From assembly GCF_016097555.1 (NCBI RefSeq), contig NC_054699.1, positions 9,962,429 to 10,026,428 on the forward strand: a DNA stretch of 64,000 nt, written 5' to 3'. The position numbers and the translations under genes were made by a program. The notes beneath the pieces were generated by a model. The model was given only the letters and a program-made list of their open reading frames with translations. It was not told the DNA's origin and did not search any database. The DNA comes from Gigantopelta aegis (lineage: Eukaryota; Mollusca; Gastropoda; Neomphalida; Peltospiridae). Within the stretch, counting starts at the first letter, position 1; each line of letters starts with the position of its first letter. This document shows positions 1-10,514 of this stretch, piece after piece.

Positions 1-414
1 TTAGGCAATCTTCGACTGTTGAAGGGCTCGAGCCACGACACAGTGACATCGCCCCTGTCTTACATCAAGACTTCAGGTTTAACACACTCGATACAAAATT
101 AACTAAGGGCTATAGATATTTTCGGCTCTTTTTTTTCGTTCTTTTTTATTAATATGTAATGCAAAATACTTTTGTTTGTGATTTTCTTTTTTCATAAATG
201 CATAAATGCATAAATTTATTAAATTTAAAATTATATACAAGCATATGCAGTTAAACAAGCATAAGTATTTTGCACTATGACATCATATGTGAAACACAAT
301 GTCATTATCTGTAAGACATTACAATTTCTGAATTCTGTTGATCAAACTGATAGCTCTTATTGGTCAATGCTAAGGAAATTCCCTGTTTTACACCGGAAAT
401 AGTGCAATATCATG
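1..414. other. Unassigned AT-rich sequence, probably intron
   Basis: No convincing exon, RNA or repeat was recognised. It lies upstream of the first visible exon of the oxidoreductase gene, so it is probably intron of that gene. It holds a short repeat of ATAAATGCATAAATGCATAA near 195. Confidence 0.4.
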
Positions 415-2031
415 ATTTATCGGTTCGTAAAACCACAGAGTAGTGCAATATCATGGTTTATCGGTTCGCAAAACCACAGAGTAGTGCAATATCATGGTTT
501 ATCGGTTCGTTAAACCACAGAGTAGTGCAGTATCATGATTTATCGGTTCGCAAAACCACAGAGTAGTGCAATATCATGATTTATTGGTTTGTTAAACCAC
601 AGAGTAGTGCAATATCATGGTTTATCGGTTCGCAAAACCACAGAGTAGTGCAATATGATTTATCGGTTCATTAAACCACAGAGTAGTGCAATATCATGAT
701 TTATCAGTTCGTTAAACCACAGAGTAGTGCAGTATCATGATTTATTGGTTCACAAAACCACAGAGTAGTGCAATATCATGATTTATCGGTTCGTTAAACC
801 ACAGAGTAGTGCAATATCATGATTTATCGGTTCGTTAAACCACAGAGTAGTGCAATATCATGGTTTATTGGTTCGCTAAACCACAGAGTAGTGCAATATC
901 ATGGTTTATTGGTTTGTTAAACCACAGAGTAGTGCAGTATCATGATTTATCGGTTCGATAAACCACAGAGTAGTGCAATATCATGATTTATTGGTTTGGG
1001 TAAACCACAGAGTAGTGCAATATCATGGTTTATTGGTTCGCTAAACCACAGAGTAGTGCAATATCATGGTTTATTAGTTTGTTAAACCACAGAGTAGTGC
1101 AGTATCATGATTTATCGGTTCGTTAAACCACAGAGTAGTGCAATATCATGATTTATTGGTTCGGTAAACCACAGAGTAGTGCAATATCATGATTTATCGG
1201 TTCACAAAACCACAGAGTAGTGTAATATCATGATTTATCGGTTCACAAAACCACAGAGTAGTGCAATATCATGGTTTATCGGTTCGTTAAACCACAGAGT
1301 AGTGCAATATCATGATTTATCGGTTCGCAAAACCACAGAGTAGTGCAATATCATGGTTTATCGGTTCGTTAAACCACAGAGTAGTGCAATATCATGATTT
1401 ATCGGTTCGCAAAACCACAGAGTAGTGCAATATCATGATTTATTGGTTCGTTAAACCACAGAGTAGTGCAATATCATGATTTATCGGTTCATTAAACCAC
1501 AGAGTAGTGCAGTATCATGATTTATCGGTTCGCAAAACCACAGAGTAGTGCAATATCATGATTTATTGGTTTGTTAAACCACAGAGTAGTGCAATATCAT
1601 GGTTTATCGGTTTGTTAAAGCACAGAGTAGTGCAATATCATGATTTATCAGTTCGTTAAACCACAGAGTAGTGCAATATCATGATTTATCAGTTCGTTAA
1701 ACCACAGAGTAGTGCAATATCATGATTTATCGGTTCGTTAAACCACAGAGTAGTGCAGTATCATGATTTATCGGTTCGCAAAACCACAGAGTAGTGCAAC
1801 ATCATGATTTATCGGTTCGTTAAACCACAGAGTAGTGCAATATCATGGTTTATCGGTTCGTTAAACCACAGAGTAGTGCAACATCATGATTTATCGGTTC
1901 GTTAAACCACAGAGTAGTGCAACATCATGATTTATCGGTTCGTTAAACCACAGAGTAGTGCAACATCATGATTTATCGGTTCGTTAAACCACAGAGTAGT
2001 GCAATATCATGGTTTATCGGTTCGTTAAATC
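415..2031. repeat. Minisatellite, 41-bp unit, about 39 copies
   Basis: The unit reads roughly GTAGTGCAATATCATG followed by RTTTATCGGTTCGTTAAACCACAGA. Copies are directly adjacent with no unique spacers. Variation is confined to a few positions (GATTTA/GGTTTA, CGGTTC/TGGTTT, GTTAAA/GCAAAA). The array probably lies in an intron of the oxidoreductase gene and ends abruptly where a SINE begins at about 2036. Confidence 0.95.
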
Positions 2032-2035
2032 ACAG

Positions 2036-2336
2036 AGAAATAGCCCAATGGGTCCACCGATTAGGATCGATCCCTGTTGGTGGACCCATTGGGCTATTTC
2101 TCATTCCAGCCAGTGCTCCACAACTGGTGTAACAAAGGCCATGGTATGTACTATCCTGTCTGTGGGATGGTGCATATAAAAGATCCCTTGCTGCTAATTG
2201 AAAAGAATAGCCTTGAAGTGGTAACAGCGGGTTTCCTTCCTCAATATCTGTGTGGTCCTTAACCATATGTCCGACGCCATATAACCGTAAATAAAATGTG
2301 TTGAGTGTGTCGTTAAATAAAACATTTCCTTCCTTC
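2036..2336 (+). mobile_element. SINE, head type 1, with snap-back 5' end
   Basis: The conserved core (CTATCCTGTCTGTGGGATGG, then CATATAAAAGATCCCTTGCT) and the 3' tail ending GTCGTTAAATAAAACATTTCC plus CCTT repeats are shared with many copies in this window. Instead of the usual tRNA-like head, the 5' end is an inverted duplication: 2037-2058 is the exact reverse complement of 2079-2100, around a 20-nt loop. It was probably transcribed by RNA polymerase III originally and looks inactive. Confidence 0.85.
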
Positions 2337-2426
2337 CTATAATAGTTTTTTTTATATATATATATACACATCAATAAAATATCCACATGATTATTGCTGA
2401 CATCAGAATAAATAATTTGTGTTGAG

Positions 2427-2650
2427 GTGGTATTCTGAACGATTCGACAATCCATGATCTCGACATGTCTATGTGGATGGTGGGGTCGCGACCCGAAATC
2501 ATCTCCGTCCATGGAAATGCCTTCAACTCCGGCATCCGAGACTGTGGGGACTGCGACCTCGTTGTCGTCACCATTAAGTACCAGAACGGAGTCATCTCCG
2601 TCATCGACAACGGTCGTCAGGCAACCTTCGGCTACATTCAGAATATGGAG
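2427..2650 (+). CDS. Inositol 2-dehydrogenase-like oxidoreductase, exon (antepenultimate)
   Basis: This is an internal exon of a Gfo/Idh/MocA-family NAD-dependent dehydrogenase, closest in my reading to inositol 2-dehydrogenase (IolG), which oxidises myo-inositol to 2-keto-myo-inositol in the cytosol. The exon reads GGILNDSTIHDLDM, then GDCDLVVVTIKYQNGVISVI and DNGRQATFGYIQNME. The D-x3-H of NDSTIH (Asp codon 2441-2443, His codon 2453-2455) matches the catalytic Asp and His of the family, and GxxDLVVVTIKYxNG matches the conserved C-terminal-domain beta strand. The acceptor AG is at 2425-2426, with a codon split after its first base; the donor is GAG|GTAGGT after 2650, phase 0. The N-terminal Rossmann domain must be encoded upstream of the window. 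Exact substrate is inferred from family resemblance only. Confidence 0.82.
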
Positions 2651-3700
2651 GTAGGTTAAAGTTTTAACAGTGACTACATGTACCTTGGGCTACATTCAGA
2701 ATATGGAGGTAGGTTAAAGTTTTAACAGTGACTACCTTGGGCTACATTCTGAATATGGAGGTAGGTTAAAGTTTTAACAGTGACTACATGTACCTTGGGC
2801 TACATTCTGAATATGGAGGTAGGTTAAAGTTTTAACAGTGACTATCCTTGGGCTACATTCTGAATATGGAGGTAGGTTAAAGTTTTAACAGTGACTATCC
2901 TTGGGCTACATTCTGAATATGGAGGTAGGTTAAAGTTTTAACAGTGACTATCCTTGGGCTACATTCTGAATATGGAGGTAGGTTAAAGTTTTAACAGTGA
3001 CTATCCTTGGGCTATATTCTGAATATGGAGGTAGGTTAAAGTTTTAACAGTGACTATCCTTGGGCTATATTCTGAATATGGAGGTAGGTTGGAGGTAGTT
3101 TGAACAGTGACTACCTTGGGCTACATTCTGAATATGGAGGTAGGTTAAAGTTTTAACAGTGACTACCTTGGGCTATATTCTGAATATGGAGGTAGGTTAC
3201 AGTTTGAACAGCGACTACCTTGGGCTATATTCTGAATATGGAGGTAGGTTACAGTTTGAACAGCGACTACCTTGGGCTATATTCTGAATATGGAGGTAGG
3301 TTACAGTTTCAACAGCGACTACCTTGGGCTATATTCTGAATATGGAGGTAGGTTACAGTTTCAACAGCGACTACCTTGGGCTATATTCTGAATATGGAGG
3401 TAGGTTACAGTTTCAACAGCCACTACCTTGGGCTACATTCTGAATATGGAGGTAGGTTACAGTTTTAACAGGGACTACCTTGGGCTATATTCTGAATATG
3501 AAGGTAGGTTACAGTTTCAACAGCAACTACCTTGGGCTACATTCAGAATATGGAGGTAGGTTAAAGTTTTAACAGTGACTACCTTGGGCTATATTCTGAA
3601 TATGGAGGTATGTTACATTTTAACAGTGACTACCTTCGGCTATATTCTGAATATGGAGGTATGTTACATTTTAACAGTGACTACCTTTGGCTATATTCAA
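2621..3700 (+). repeat. Minisatellite made of the exon's 5' splice junction, about 20 copies
   Basis: The unit is 51-58 bp: the last 20 or so exonic bases (GGCTACATTCWGAATATGGAG), the donor GTAGGTT, then AAAGTTTTAACAGTGACTACCTTG. The first copy is the real exon end at 2650. Later copies carry substitutions such as CTACAT to CTATAT, and the last ones change GTAGG to GTATG. Almost every copy keeps a good donor (GAG|GTAGGT). Using an inner donor would read GAG GTA GGT TAA, a stop. Confidence 0.93.
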
Positions 3701-3815
3701 AATACGTAGCCCAGTGGTAAAGCTCTTGTCTGATGTGCAGATGGTTCGATCCCCTTCTGTAGGCCCATTGGGCTATTTCTCATTTCAGCCAGTGCTCCAC
3801 AACTGGTGTGAGAAA
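3701..3815 (+). mobile_element. SINE fragment, head type 1 (tRNA-like 5' part)
   Basis: It carries the tRNA-like head with A-box-like TAGCCCAGTGGTAAAGC and B-box-like GGTTCGATCC, followed by GGCCCATTGGGCTATTTCTC. It is truncated after AACTGGTGTGA and runs directly into the acceptor-site array. It marks the boundary between the donor array and the acceptor array inside one intron. Confidence 0.8.
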
Positions 3816-4640
3816 GGGTGTTTAAAAGTGTATTATTGTCTTGCAGGCAGTGTGTGACAAAGGTAATTATTGTCTTGCAGGCAGTGTGTGAGAAAGGGTG
3901 TTTAAAGTGTATTATTGTCTTGCAGGTAGTGTGTGACAGAGGGTGTTTAAAAGTGTGTTATTGTCTTGCAGGCAGTGTGTGACAAAGGGTGTTTAAAAGT
4001 GTATTATTGTCTTGCAGGTAGTGTGTGACAAAGGTAATTATTGTCTTGCAGGCAATGTGTGAGAAAGGGTGTTTAAAGTATTATTGTATTGCAGGCAGTG
4101 TGTGACAGAGTGTTTAAAAGTGTATTATTGTCTTGCAGGCAGTGTGTGACAGAGTGTTTAAAAGTGTATTATTGTCTTGCAGGCAGTGTGTGACAGAGGG
4201 TGTTTAAAAGTGTATTATTGCCTTGCAGGCAGTGTGTGACAGAGGGTGTTTAAAAGTGTGTTATTGCCTTGCAGGCAGTGTGTGACAGAGGGTGTTTAAA
4301 AGTGTATTATTGCCTTGCAGGCAGTGTGTGACAGAGTGTGTTTAAAAGTGTATTATTGCCTTGCAGGCAGTGTGTGAGAAAGGGTGTTTAAAAGTGTATT
4401 ATTGTCTTGCAGGCAGTGTGTGACAGAGAGTGTTTAAAAGTGTATTATTGTCTTGCAGGCAGTGTGTGACAAAGGGTGTTTAAAAGTGTATTATTGCCTT
4501 GCAGGCAGTGTGTGACAGAGAGTGTTTAAAAGTGTATTATTGTCTTGCAGGCAGTGTGTGACAAAGGGTGTTTAAAAGTGTGTTATTGTCTTGCAGGCAG
4601 TGTGTGACAGGGTGTTTAAAAGTGTATTATTGTCTTGCAG
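3816..4640 (+). repeat. Minisatellite made of the next exon's 3' splice junction, about 19 copies
   Basis: The unit is about 44-47 bp: GTGTATTATTGTCTTGCAG, which is a pyrimidine-containing acceptor, then exonic GCAGTGTGTGACAAAGGGTG and TTTAAAA. The last copy is the true start of the exon at 4641. Shorter copies near 3860 and 4030 contain AAAG|GTAATT, a donor-like site, so they could act as micro-exons. Using an upstream acceptor shifts the frame into TGA within one unit, so only the last acceptor gives an intact protein. Confidence 0.93.
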
Positions 4641-4806
4641 GCAGTGTGTGATAAAGGGTGTTTAAAAGTGACGAACAGAGAGACGTCGTACCTTCATAAA
4701 TACAGCCTGGATATGCTAAAGTCTCCCAACATCGACTATGACTTTGTGACTCGATACCCAGAGGCCTACCACAATGAGATGGAGCACTTCCTCAATGTGT
4801 TGCAGG
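4641..4806 (+). CDS. Inositol 2-dehydrogenase-like oxidoreductase, penultimate exon
   Basis: It continues the frame in phase 0 from 2650. The join gives QNME-AVCDKGCLKVTNRETSYL, which fits the IolG-type pattern Q-R-V-E-V-F-G-S-K-G-M-L-x-V, then ITR-like RYPEAYHNEMEHFLNVLQG, the conserved helix containing RYxEAYxxEMxxF. The acceptor is TTGTCTTGCAG|GCAGTG and the donor is TTGCAGG|GTGAGT after 4806, phase 1. The exon start is itself the last unit of the acceptor array. Confidence 0.82.
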
Positions 4807-4978
4807 GTGAGTGTTTATCATACAACACACACAGGGCGTGGTCATGGGTTCAAACCCCCTCGGTGGAACCGCTCACTGTTTAGATGTGTTGTGGGGTGAG
4901 TGTTTATTATATGACACACACAGGGCATAGTCATGGGTTCAAACCCCCTCAGTGGAACCATTCACTGCTTAGATGTGA
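4807..4978 (+). repeat. Two tandem copies of about 87 bp carrying the following intron's donor
   Basis: TGTTGCAGGGTGAGTGTTTA at the true donor is repeated as TGTTGTGGGGTGAGTGTTTA at about 4887, each followed by an ACACACAGGGC...GGGTTCAAACCCCCTC segment. The second copy keeps GGTGAGT. The GGGTTCAAACCCC part resembles a tRNA B-box and may come from a SINE head. Confidence 0.8.
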
Positions 4979-6595
4979 CTACCATGTTGGATGGGTGGTG
5001 GTGAGGTGGGAAGGAGACACATCCAAAGATTCCACCATGACCACCATGTTGGATGGGAGGTGGTGGGGTGGGAAGCAAACACATCCAAAGATTCCACCAT
5101 GACTGCCATGTTGGATGGGTGGTGGTGAGGTGGGAAGGAGACACATCCAAAGATTCCACCATGACCGCCATGTTGGATGGGTGGTGGTGAGGTGGGAAGG
5201 AGACACATCCAAAGATTCCACCATGACCGCCATGTTGGATGGGTGGTGGTGAGGTGGGAAACAAACACATCCAAAGATTCCACCATGACTACCATGTTGG
5301 ATGGGTGGTGGTGGGAAGGAGACACATCCAAAGATTCCACTATGACCACCATGTTGGATGGGTGGTGGTGAGGTTGGAAGGAGACACATCCAAAGATTCC
5401 ACCATGACTACCATGTTGGATGGGTGGTGGTGGGAAGGAGACAAATCCAAAGATTCCACCATGACTACCATGTTGGATGGGTGGTGGTGGGAAGGAGACA
5501 CATCCAAAGATTCCACTATGACCACCATGTTGGATGGATGGTGGTGAGGTGGGAAGGAGACACATCCAAAGATTCCACCATGACTACCATGTTGGATGGG
5601 TGGTGGTGAGGTGGGAAGGAGACACATCCAAAGATTCCACCATGACTTCCATGTTGGATGGGTGGTGGTGGGAAGGAGACACATCCAAAGATTTCACCAT
5701 GACTACCATGTTGGATGGGTGGTGGTGGGGTGAGAAGCAGACACATCCAAAGATTCCACCATGACCACCATGTTGGATGGGTGGTGGTGGGAAGGAGACA
5801 CATCCAAAGATTCCACCATGACTACCATGTTGGATGGGTGGTGGTGGGAAGGAGACACATCCAAAGATTCCACTATGACCACCATGTTAGATGGATGGTG
5901 GTGAGGTGGGAAGGAGACACATCCAAAGATTCCACCATGACTACCATGTTGGATGGGTGGTGGTGAGGTGGGAAGGAGACACATCCAAAGATTCCACCAT
6001 GACTACCATGTTGGATGGGTGGTGGTGGGAAGGAGACACATCCAAAGATTTCACCATGACTACCATGTTGGATGGGTGGTGGTGGGGTGAGAAGCAGACA
6101 CATCCAAAGATTCCACCATGACCACCATGTTGGATGGGTGGTGGTGAGGTGGGAAGGAGACACATCCAAAGATTCCACCATGACTACCATGTTGGATGGG
6201 TGGTGGTGAGGTGGGAAGGAGACACATCCAAAGATTCCACCATGACTACCATGTTGGATGGGTGGTGGTGGGAAGGAGACACATCCAAAGATTTCACCAT
6301 GACTACCATGTTGGATGGGTGGTGGTGGGGTGAGAAGCAGACACATCCAAAGATTCCACCATGACCACCATGTTGGATGGGTGGTGGTGGGAAGGAGACA
6401 CATCCAAAGATTCCACCATGACTACCATGTTGGATGGGTGGTGTTGGGAAGGAGACACATCCAAAGATTTCACCATGACTACCATGTTGGATGGGTGGTG
6501 GTGGGGTGAGAAGCAGACACATCCAAAGATTTCACCATGACTACCATGTTGGATGGGAGGTGGTGGGGTGGGAAGGAGACACATCCAAAGATTCA
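4979..6595. repeat. Minisatellite, 45-60-bp unit, about 30 copies
   Basis: The unit is based on ACCATGTTGGATGGGTGGTG, a variable GTGGGG/GAGGTGGGAAGGAG stretch, then ACACATCCAAAGATTCCACC. Length variants differ by presence of the TGAGGTG block. It lies inside the last intron of the oxidoreductase gene. Long open frames on both strands are by-products of the repeat and are not genes. Confidence 0.94.
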
Positions 6596-6599
6596 CAAG

Positions 6600-7115
6600 T
6601 GTTGGGCCTTTTAGATGATAAATATGTCGAGAAACATATTCTTTCTTCTGTGATATATATATAATTATTATACGAGCTTGTGTGTTGTACTGATTTTATG
6701 AAACGAGTGTGAGGATTTTTGTATTGCCCAAGCGAGATAGAGGGTAATACATGAATCCTGACATGAGTTTTCGTAAAATCAGTATGATTCACACACAAAT
6801 GTAATAATTTCTTTATCATACATATTATCCATGATATTATTTCATGAATAACAAGCTAGGATCATGTCAAAATGTTTCAAACGTAACTAGAAGAAGATGA
6901 CAAAACGATGTCATTTTCCAAAATGACTTGGTTTTGGTAAGCATTTACACATAGCTAAGACTGAGGAAGGTGCATCAAGTTATGTCGTCGCTTCCCAAAA
7001 TTACGTCATTCGTTGTGCACGTGAAATTATGACACACACGTGTCATACTGGTTATATTTCCCTGAATATCTTGAACTATGCTATGTGGATAATATATTTT
7101 TGTTTTCACATGCAG
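6600..7115 (+). other. Non-repetitive 3' part of the last intron
   Basis: No element was recognised apart from a short TA-rich tract near 6650. It ends in the acceptor TTTGTTTTCACATGCAG at 7115. Confidence 0.6.
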
Positions 7116-7237
7116 GAAAAGCTCAACTGGGAATAACGGAGGAGGACACTCTGAGGGCCATGGCTTTGGTTGAGGCCGGCAACGCGTCACTGAAATCGGG
7201 AAAACCGGTCATTGTTGATGAGTACGACAGAGCTTAA
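7116..7237 (+). CDS. Inositol 2-dehydrogenase-like oxidoreductase, last exon
   Basis: Joined in phase 1 to the previous exon, it reads GKAQLGITEEDTLRAMALVE, AGNASLKSGKPVIVDEYDRA and a TAA stop. This is the C-terminal helix of Gfo/Idh/MocA enzymes, where D(T/A)xxAxxLVExxxxSLKxGKPV is typical of the inositol dehydrogenase group. No coiled coil, membrane segment or targeting signal is seen. Confidence 0.82.
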
Positions 7238-7379
7238 CTTTTACACTGTTGTAGTGTTACTTTGTTTTATGATGCTTTATTTAGTATTGTATTTCTGCAC
7301 TGTTACTGTTGTATTATTATCGTGTTACTTTATTGATGAACTACAGCATAATGGAATCACCATTTGCACGTAAATGGTT

Positions 7380-8365
7380 GATTTAGAAATGATATCTTCA
7401 AGTTACTACATAAAATATTGATGACTGGTTTTCTGTAGCAAAGTACATGTTTGTGACTAGTACACATGTCTAACTTTCTTCAAGTTCCTACGTGAAATAT
7501 TGATAACATTCTGTGATTCTCGGTAACAAAGTATGTGACTTGTATAACTATTTTCAAGTTAATTCATGAAATATTGATAAACTTCTGTGATTATCGGTAA
7601 TGAAGTATGTGAGTAGTATAACTATTTTCAAGTTACTTCATGAAATATTGATAATAACATTCTGTGATTTTTGGTAACTATTTTCAAGTTACTATGTGAA
7701 ATATTGATAATAAAGTTTTGTGATTATCAGTAATGAAGTACAAATGTATGTGACTAGTATAACTATTTTCAAGTTACTACACAAAATATTAATAAAGTTC
7801 TGTGATTTTTGGTAACGAAGTACGTGACAAGTATAACTATTTTCAAGTTACTTCATAAAATATTGATAATAACATTCTGTGATTTTTGGTAACAAAGTAT
7901 TTGACTAGTATAACTATTTTCAAGTTACTTCATGAAATATTGATAATAACATTCTGTGATTTTTTTAACGGAGTATGTGACTTGTATAACTATTTTCAAG
8001 TTACTTCATGAAATATTGATAATAACATTCTGTGATTTTTTTAACGGAGTATGTGACTTGTATAACTATTTTCAAGTTACTTCATGAAATATTAATAAAG
8101 TTCTGTGATTTTTGGTAACGAAGTACGTGACAAGTATAACTATTTTCAAGTTACTTCATGAAATATTAATAAAGTTCTGTGATTTTTGGTAACGAAGTAT
8201 GTGACAAGTATAACTATTTTCAAGTTACTTCATGAAATATTAATAAAGTTCTGTGATTTTTGGTAACGAAGTACGTGACAAGTATAACTATTTTCAAGTT
8301 ACTACACAAAATAGTGATAAAGTTCTCAAATTTTCTGCAACAAAGTATGTGACATGTATAACAAT
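7380..8365 (+). repeat. Minisatellite in the 3' flank, about 70-80-bp unit, about 13 copies, with repeated AATAAA
   Basis: The unit is built on ATTTTCAAGTTACTTCATGA, AATATTGATAATAAC/AATATTAATAAAG and TTCTGTGATTTTTGGTAACG. It starts about 145 bp after the stop codon, so it is probably 3' UTR or downstream flank. Copies with AATAAA occur at 7709, 7791, 8094, 8168 and 8242, so the array offers several candidate poly(A) signals. Confidence 0.88.
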
Positions 8366-8502
8366 TTATCATCCACATTCACTTTAACTGCTCACAATAT
8401 TTTTGGCAATTACCAGTAGATATGACAGAATTGCTCTGTATTGGACAGTAATTTGAGAAATTATTAGTTAGTGGGAGGTAGGGATTCATGTTCAGGCACC
8501 GG

Positions 8503-8503
8503 T

Positions 8504-8549
<46 letters not shown>
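8503..8549. repeat. Poly(G) tract, about 46 bases
   Basis: This is a nearly uninterrupted G run in an AT-rich setting. Its exact length may be affected by assembly. Confidence 0.9.
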
Positions 8550-8827
8550 GGTGTTGGATAGACAACCACATCCAAATAATTACTAATGTAATACTGTAAA
8601 ACTGTAGTGATATTACTGGTGTGATACTAGTGTATAATTGTAATACTGCTTCATACATTTTATATTTATAATATTTAACGATTATTTTGCTTAAAAAGTA
8701 TTAAAAGATGTTTCATATCAAATTGCAGTTTTTGTTTCTCTGTGTTTCCATGGACAAATACAGGGTACAGGATGTGCATCACCTTTTTTGAGTATTTGGC
8801 AGAAATTTAAGGTCAATGGCCTCTTTG

Positions 8828-9508
8828 TTCTGCACACACACGCTCGCATATGAATCGACATACACACTATTTGCACACGCATGCACGCACGCATATGAAT
8901 CGACATACACACTATTTGCACACACACACACGCATGCTCGCATATGAATCGACATACACACTATTTGCACACGCACGCATATGAATCGACATACACACTA
9001 TTTGCACACGCACGCATATGAATCGACATACACACTATTTGCACACGCACGCATATGAATCGACATACACACTATTTGCGCACGCACGCACGCATATGAA
9101 TTGACATGCACGCACACACGCACATGAATCGACATACACACTATTTGCGCACGCACGCATATGAATCGACATACACACTATTTACACGCACGCACGCATA
9201 TGAATCGACATACTTTGCACACGCACGCACGCACGCATATGAATCGACATACACACTATTTGCACACACGCACGCTCGCATATGAATCGACATACACACT
9301 ATTTGCACGCACGCACGCACATGAATCGACATGCGCACGCACGCACGCATATGAATCGACATACACACTATTTGCACACACACGCACGCATATGAATCGA
9401 CATACACACTATTTGCACACACACGCACGCATATGAATCGACATACACACTATTTGCACGCACAGACCACATATGAATCGACATGCACACTATTTGCACA
9501 CACAGACC
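8828..9508. repeat. Minisatellite, about 40-45-bp unit, about 17 copies
   Basis: The unit is GCATATGAATCGACATACAC followed by ACTATTTGCACACGCACGCA, with a variable CA/CG dinucleotide spacer. The alternating purine-pyrimidine spacers are the type that can adopt Z-DNA. Open frames over it are not genes. Confidence 0.92.
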
Positions 9509-9513
9509 AGTCC

Positions 9514-9876
9514 TTAAAGGGACATACCCTAGTTTTTAAACACTAAGGCATAGTTTTTACTACTAAAGCCGTTTTTGATAACTGAAATCATACTTTACTT
9601 TGATTTTATTGTTTAGATTAGCCATTTCCGTACATTCTAAGTGTTTTTGGTCATCCTGGTGTTTTTAATATCACAAAATGCATTTCTTATATTTTTAAAA
9701 ACACACGTGCGTCTGAAAGGTAATAGTTATGAAGTCAAGTTTGAGTCTATTTTTAGAGGGTATTTCACCATTTCAAAGTCACAGACTCGTGTTTCACTCA
9801 ATTGTAACTTTATTCAAATTTGTAGATTAACTAATGTGTTAATTTTCATGGGCTGAAACTAGGGTATGTCCCTTTG
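9514..9876 (+). mobile_element. TTAA-type MITE, family A, copy 1
   Basis: The terminal inverted repeat starts AAAGGGACATACCCTAGTTT and ends AAACTAGGGTATGTCCCTTT. The left flank is TTAA; on the right this has drifted to TTTG. It is about 360 bp with no coding capacity, a non-autonomous DNA element. Relatives lie at 30670, 31478 and 37169. Confidence 0.88.
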
Positions 9877-10037
9877 TCATATGAGATGCGAGATTGCGCT
9901 TTTGTGTCCTTGCACACTTGAATTCATCTGGGAAATATTTATTTATTATCCACCTAAAAATATGTGATAACATGGGATGGGGGTTGGGATTTCCACAAGC
10001 AGATTACATGAGCGGGGCACACAGAAAATTTTGAAAA

Positions 10038-10514
10038 GTGAACAGCCATGAATGCTTATGTGGCCATGGCAACGTTGGGCCAACCATGGTGTGCTATCTG
10101 GGACGTCTTGTCAACATTAGACATGCTTGCACCCTCAGCCTACTCGAGACGGCACACAATGTAGTTGTGTTTATCAAACGTCGGTGTTTCTCTCCCCTTC
10201 CCCCTCCCCCCACCCTCGAGGCTGTGCTGCACGAGCTTGGCCGCTTGGCCAAGTATCGTGATGAACACAATGGGAGCACGGCTATTGTCACCTTGTATTA
10301 TGGTGACAATAAACAGAAGAGATCGGGAAGTAGGAGGAGACGGCGTCCCACGGCAGCTCAAGGGGGACCAAACCGGGCGGCTCAACCGCCAGGGGTGGTC
10401 CCTCCTGCTTCACAGAAGAAGACGAGACCGGCAAAGGGGGGGGGGGGGTCAAAACCGGCGGCGGCCTCTTCTGCGTCACTCCCCCTCCCCCCCCCCCCCC
10501 CGGCCCGGACCTGA
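10038..10514 (+). other. Unassigned ORF, 158 codons, Arg- and Pro-rich C-terminus
   Basis: An open frame reads ACTLSLLETAHNVVVFIKRR, then LEAVLHELGRLAKYRDEHNG and STAIVTLYYGDNKQKRSGSR, followed by an Arg cluster and Pro/Gly tracts coded by G and C homopolymers. The first 100 residues look protein-like, but no splice sites, promoter or family could be named. It could be a fragment of a mobile-element protein or an artefact of G/C-rich sequence. I assign no function. Confidence 0.25.

Noticed and set aside
415-2031. CRISPR-like direct repeat array
   Set aside because: Units are directly contiguous with no unique spacers and the locus is eukaryotic; it is a minisatellite.
4962-6819. Many overlapping open frames on both strands with Pro/His or Gly/Val repeats
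   Set aside because: They are by-products of the minisatellite inside the oxidoreductase intron; both strands and several frames are open at once.
7040-7115. In-frame extension upstream of the last oxidoreductase exon
   Set aside because: The acceptor at 7115 with matching phase 1 places this stretch in the intron.
9141-9436. His/Thr- or Val/Cys-rich frames
   Set aside because: Translation of the CA/CG-rich minisatellite.
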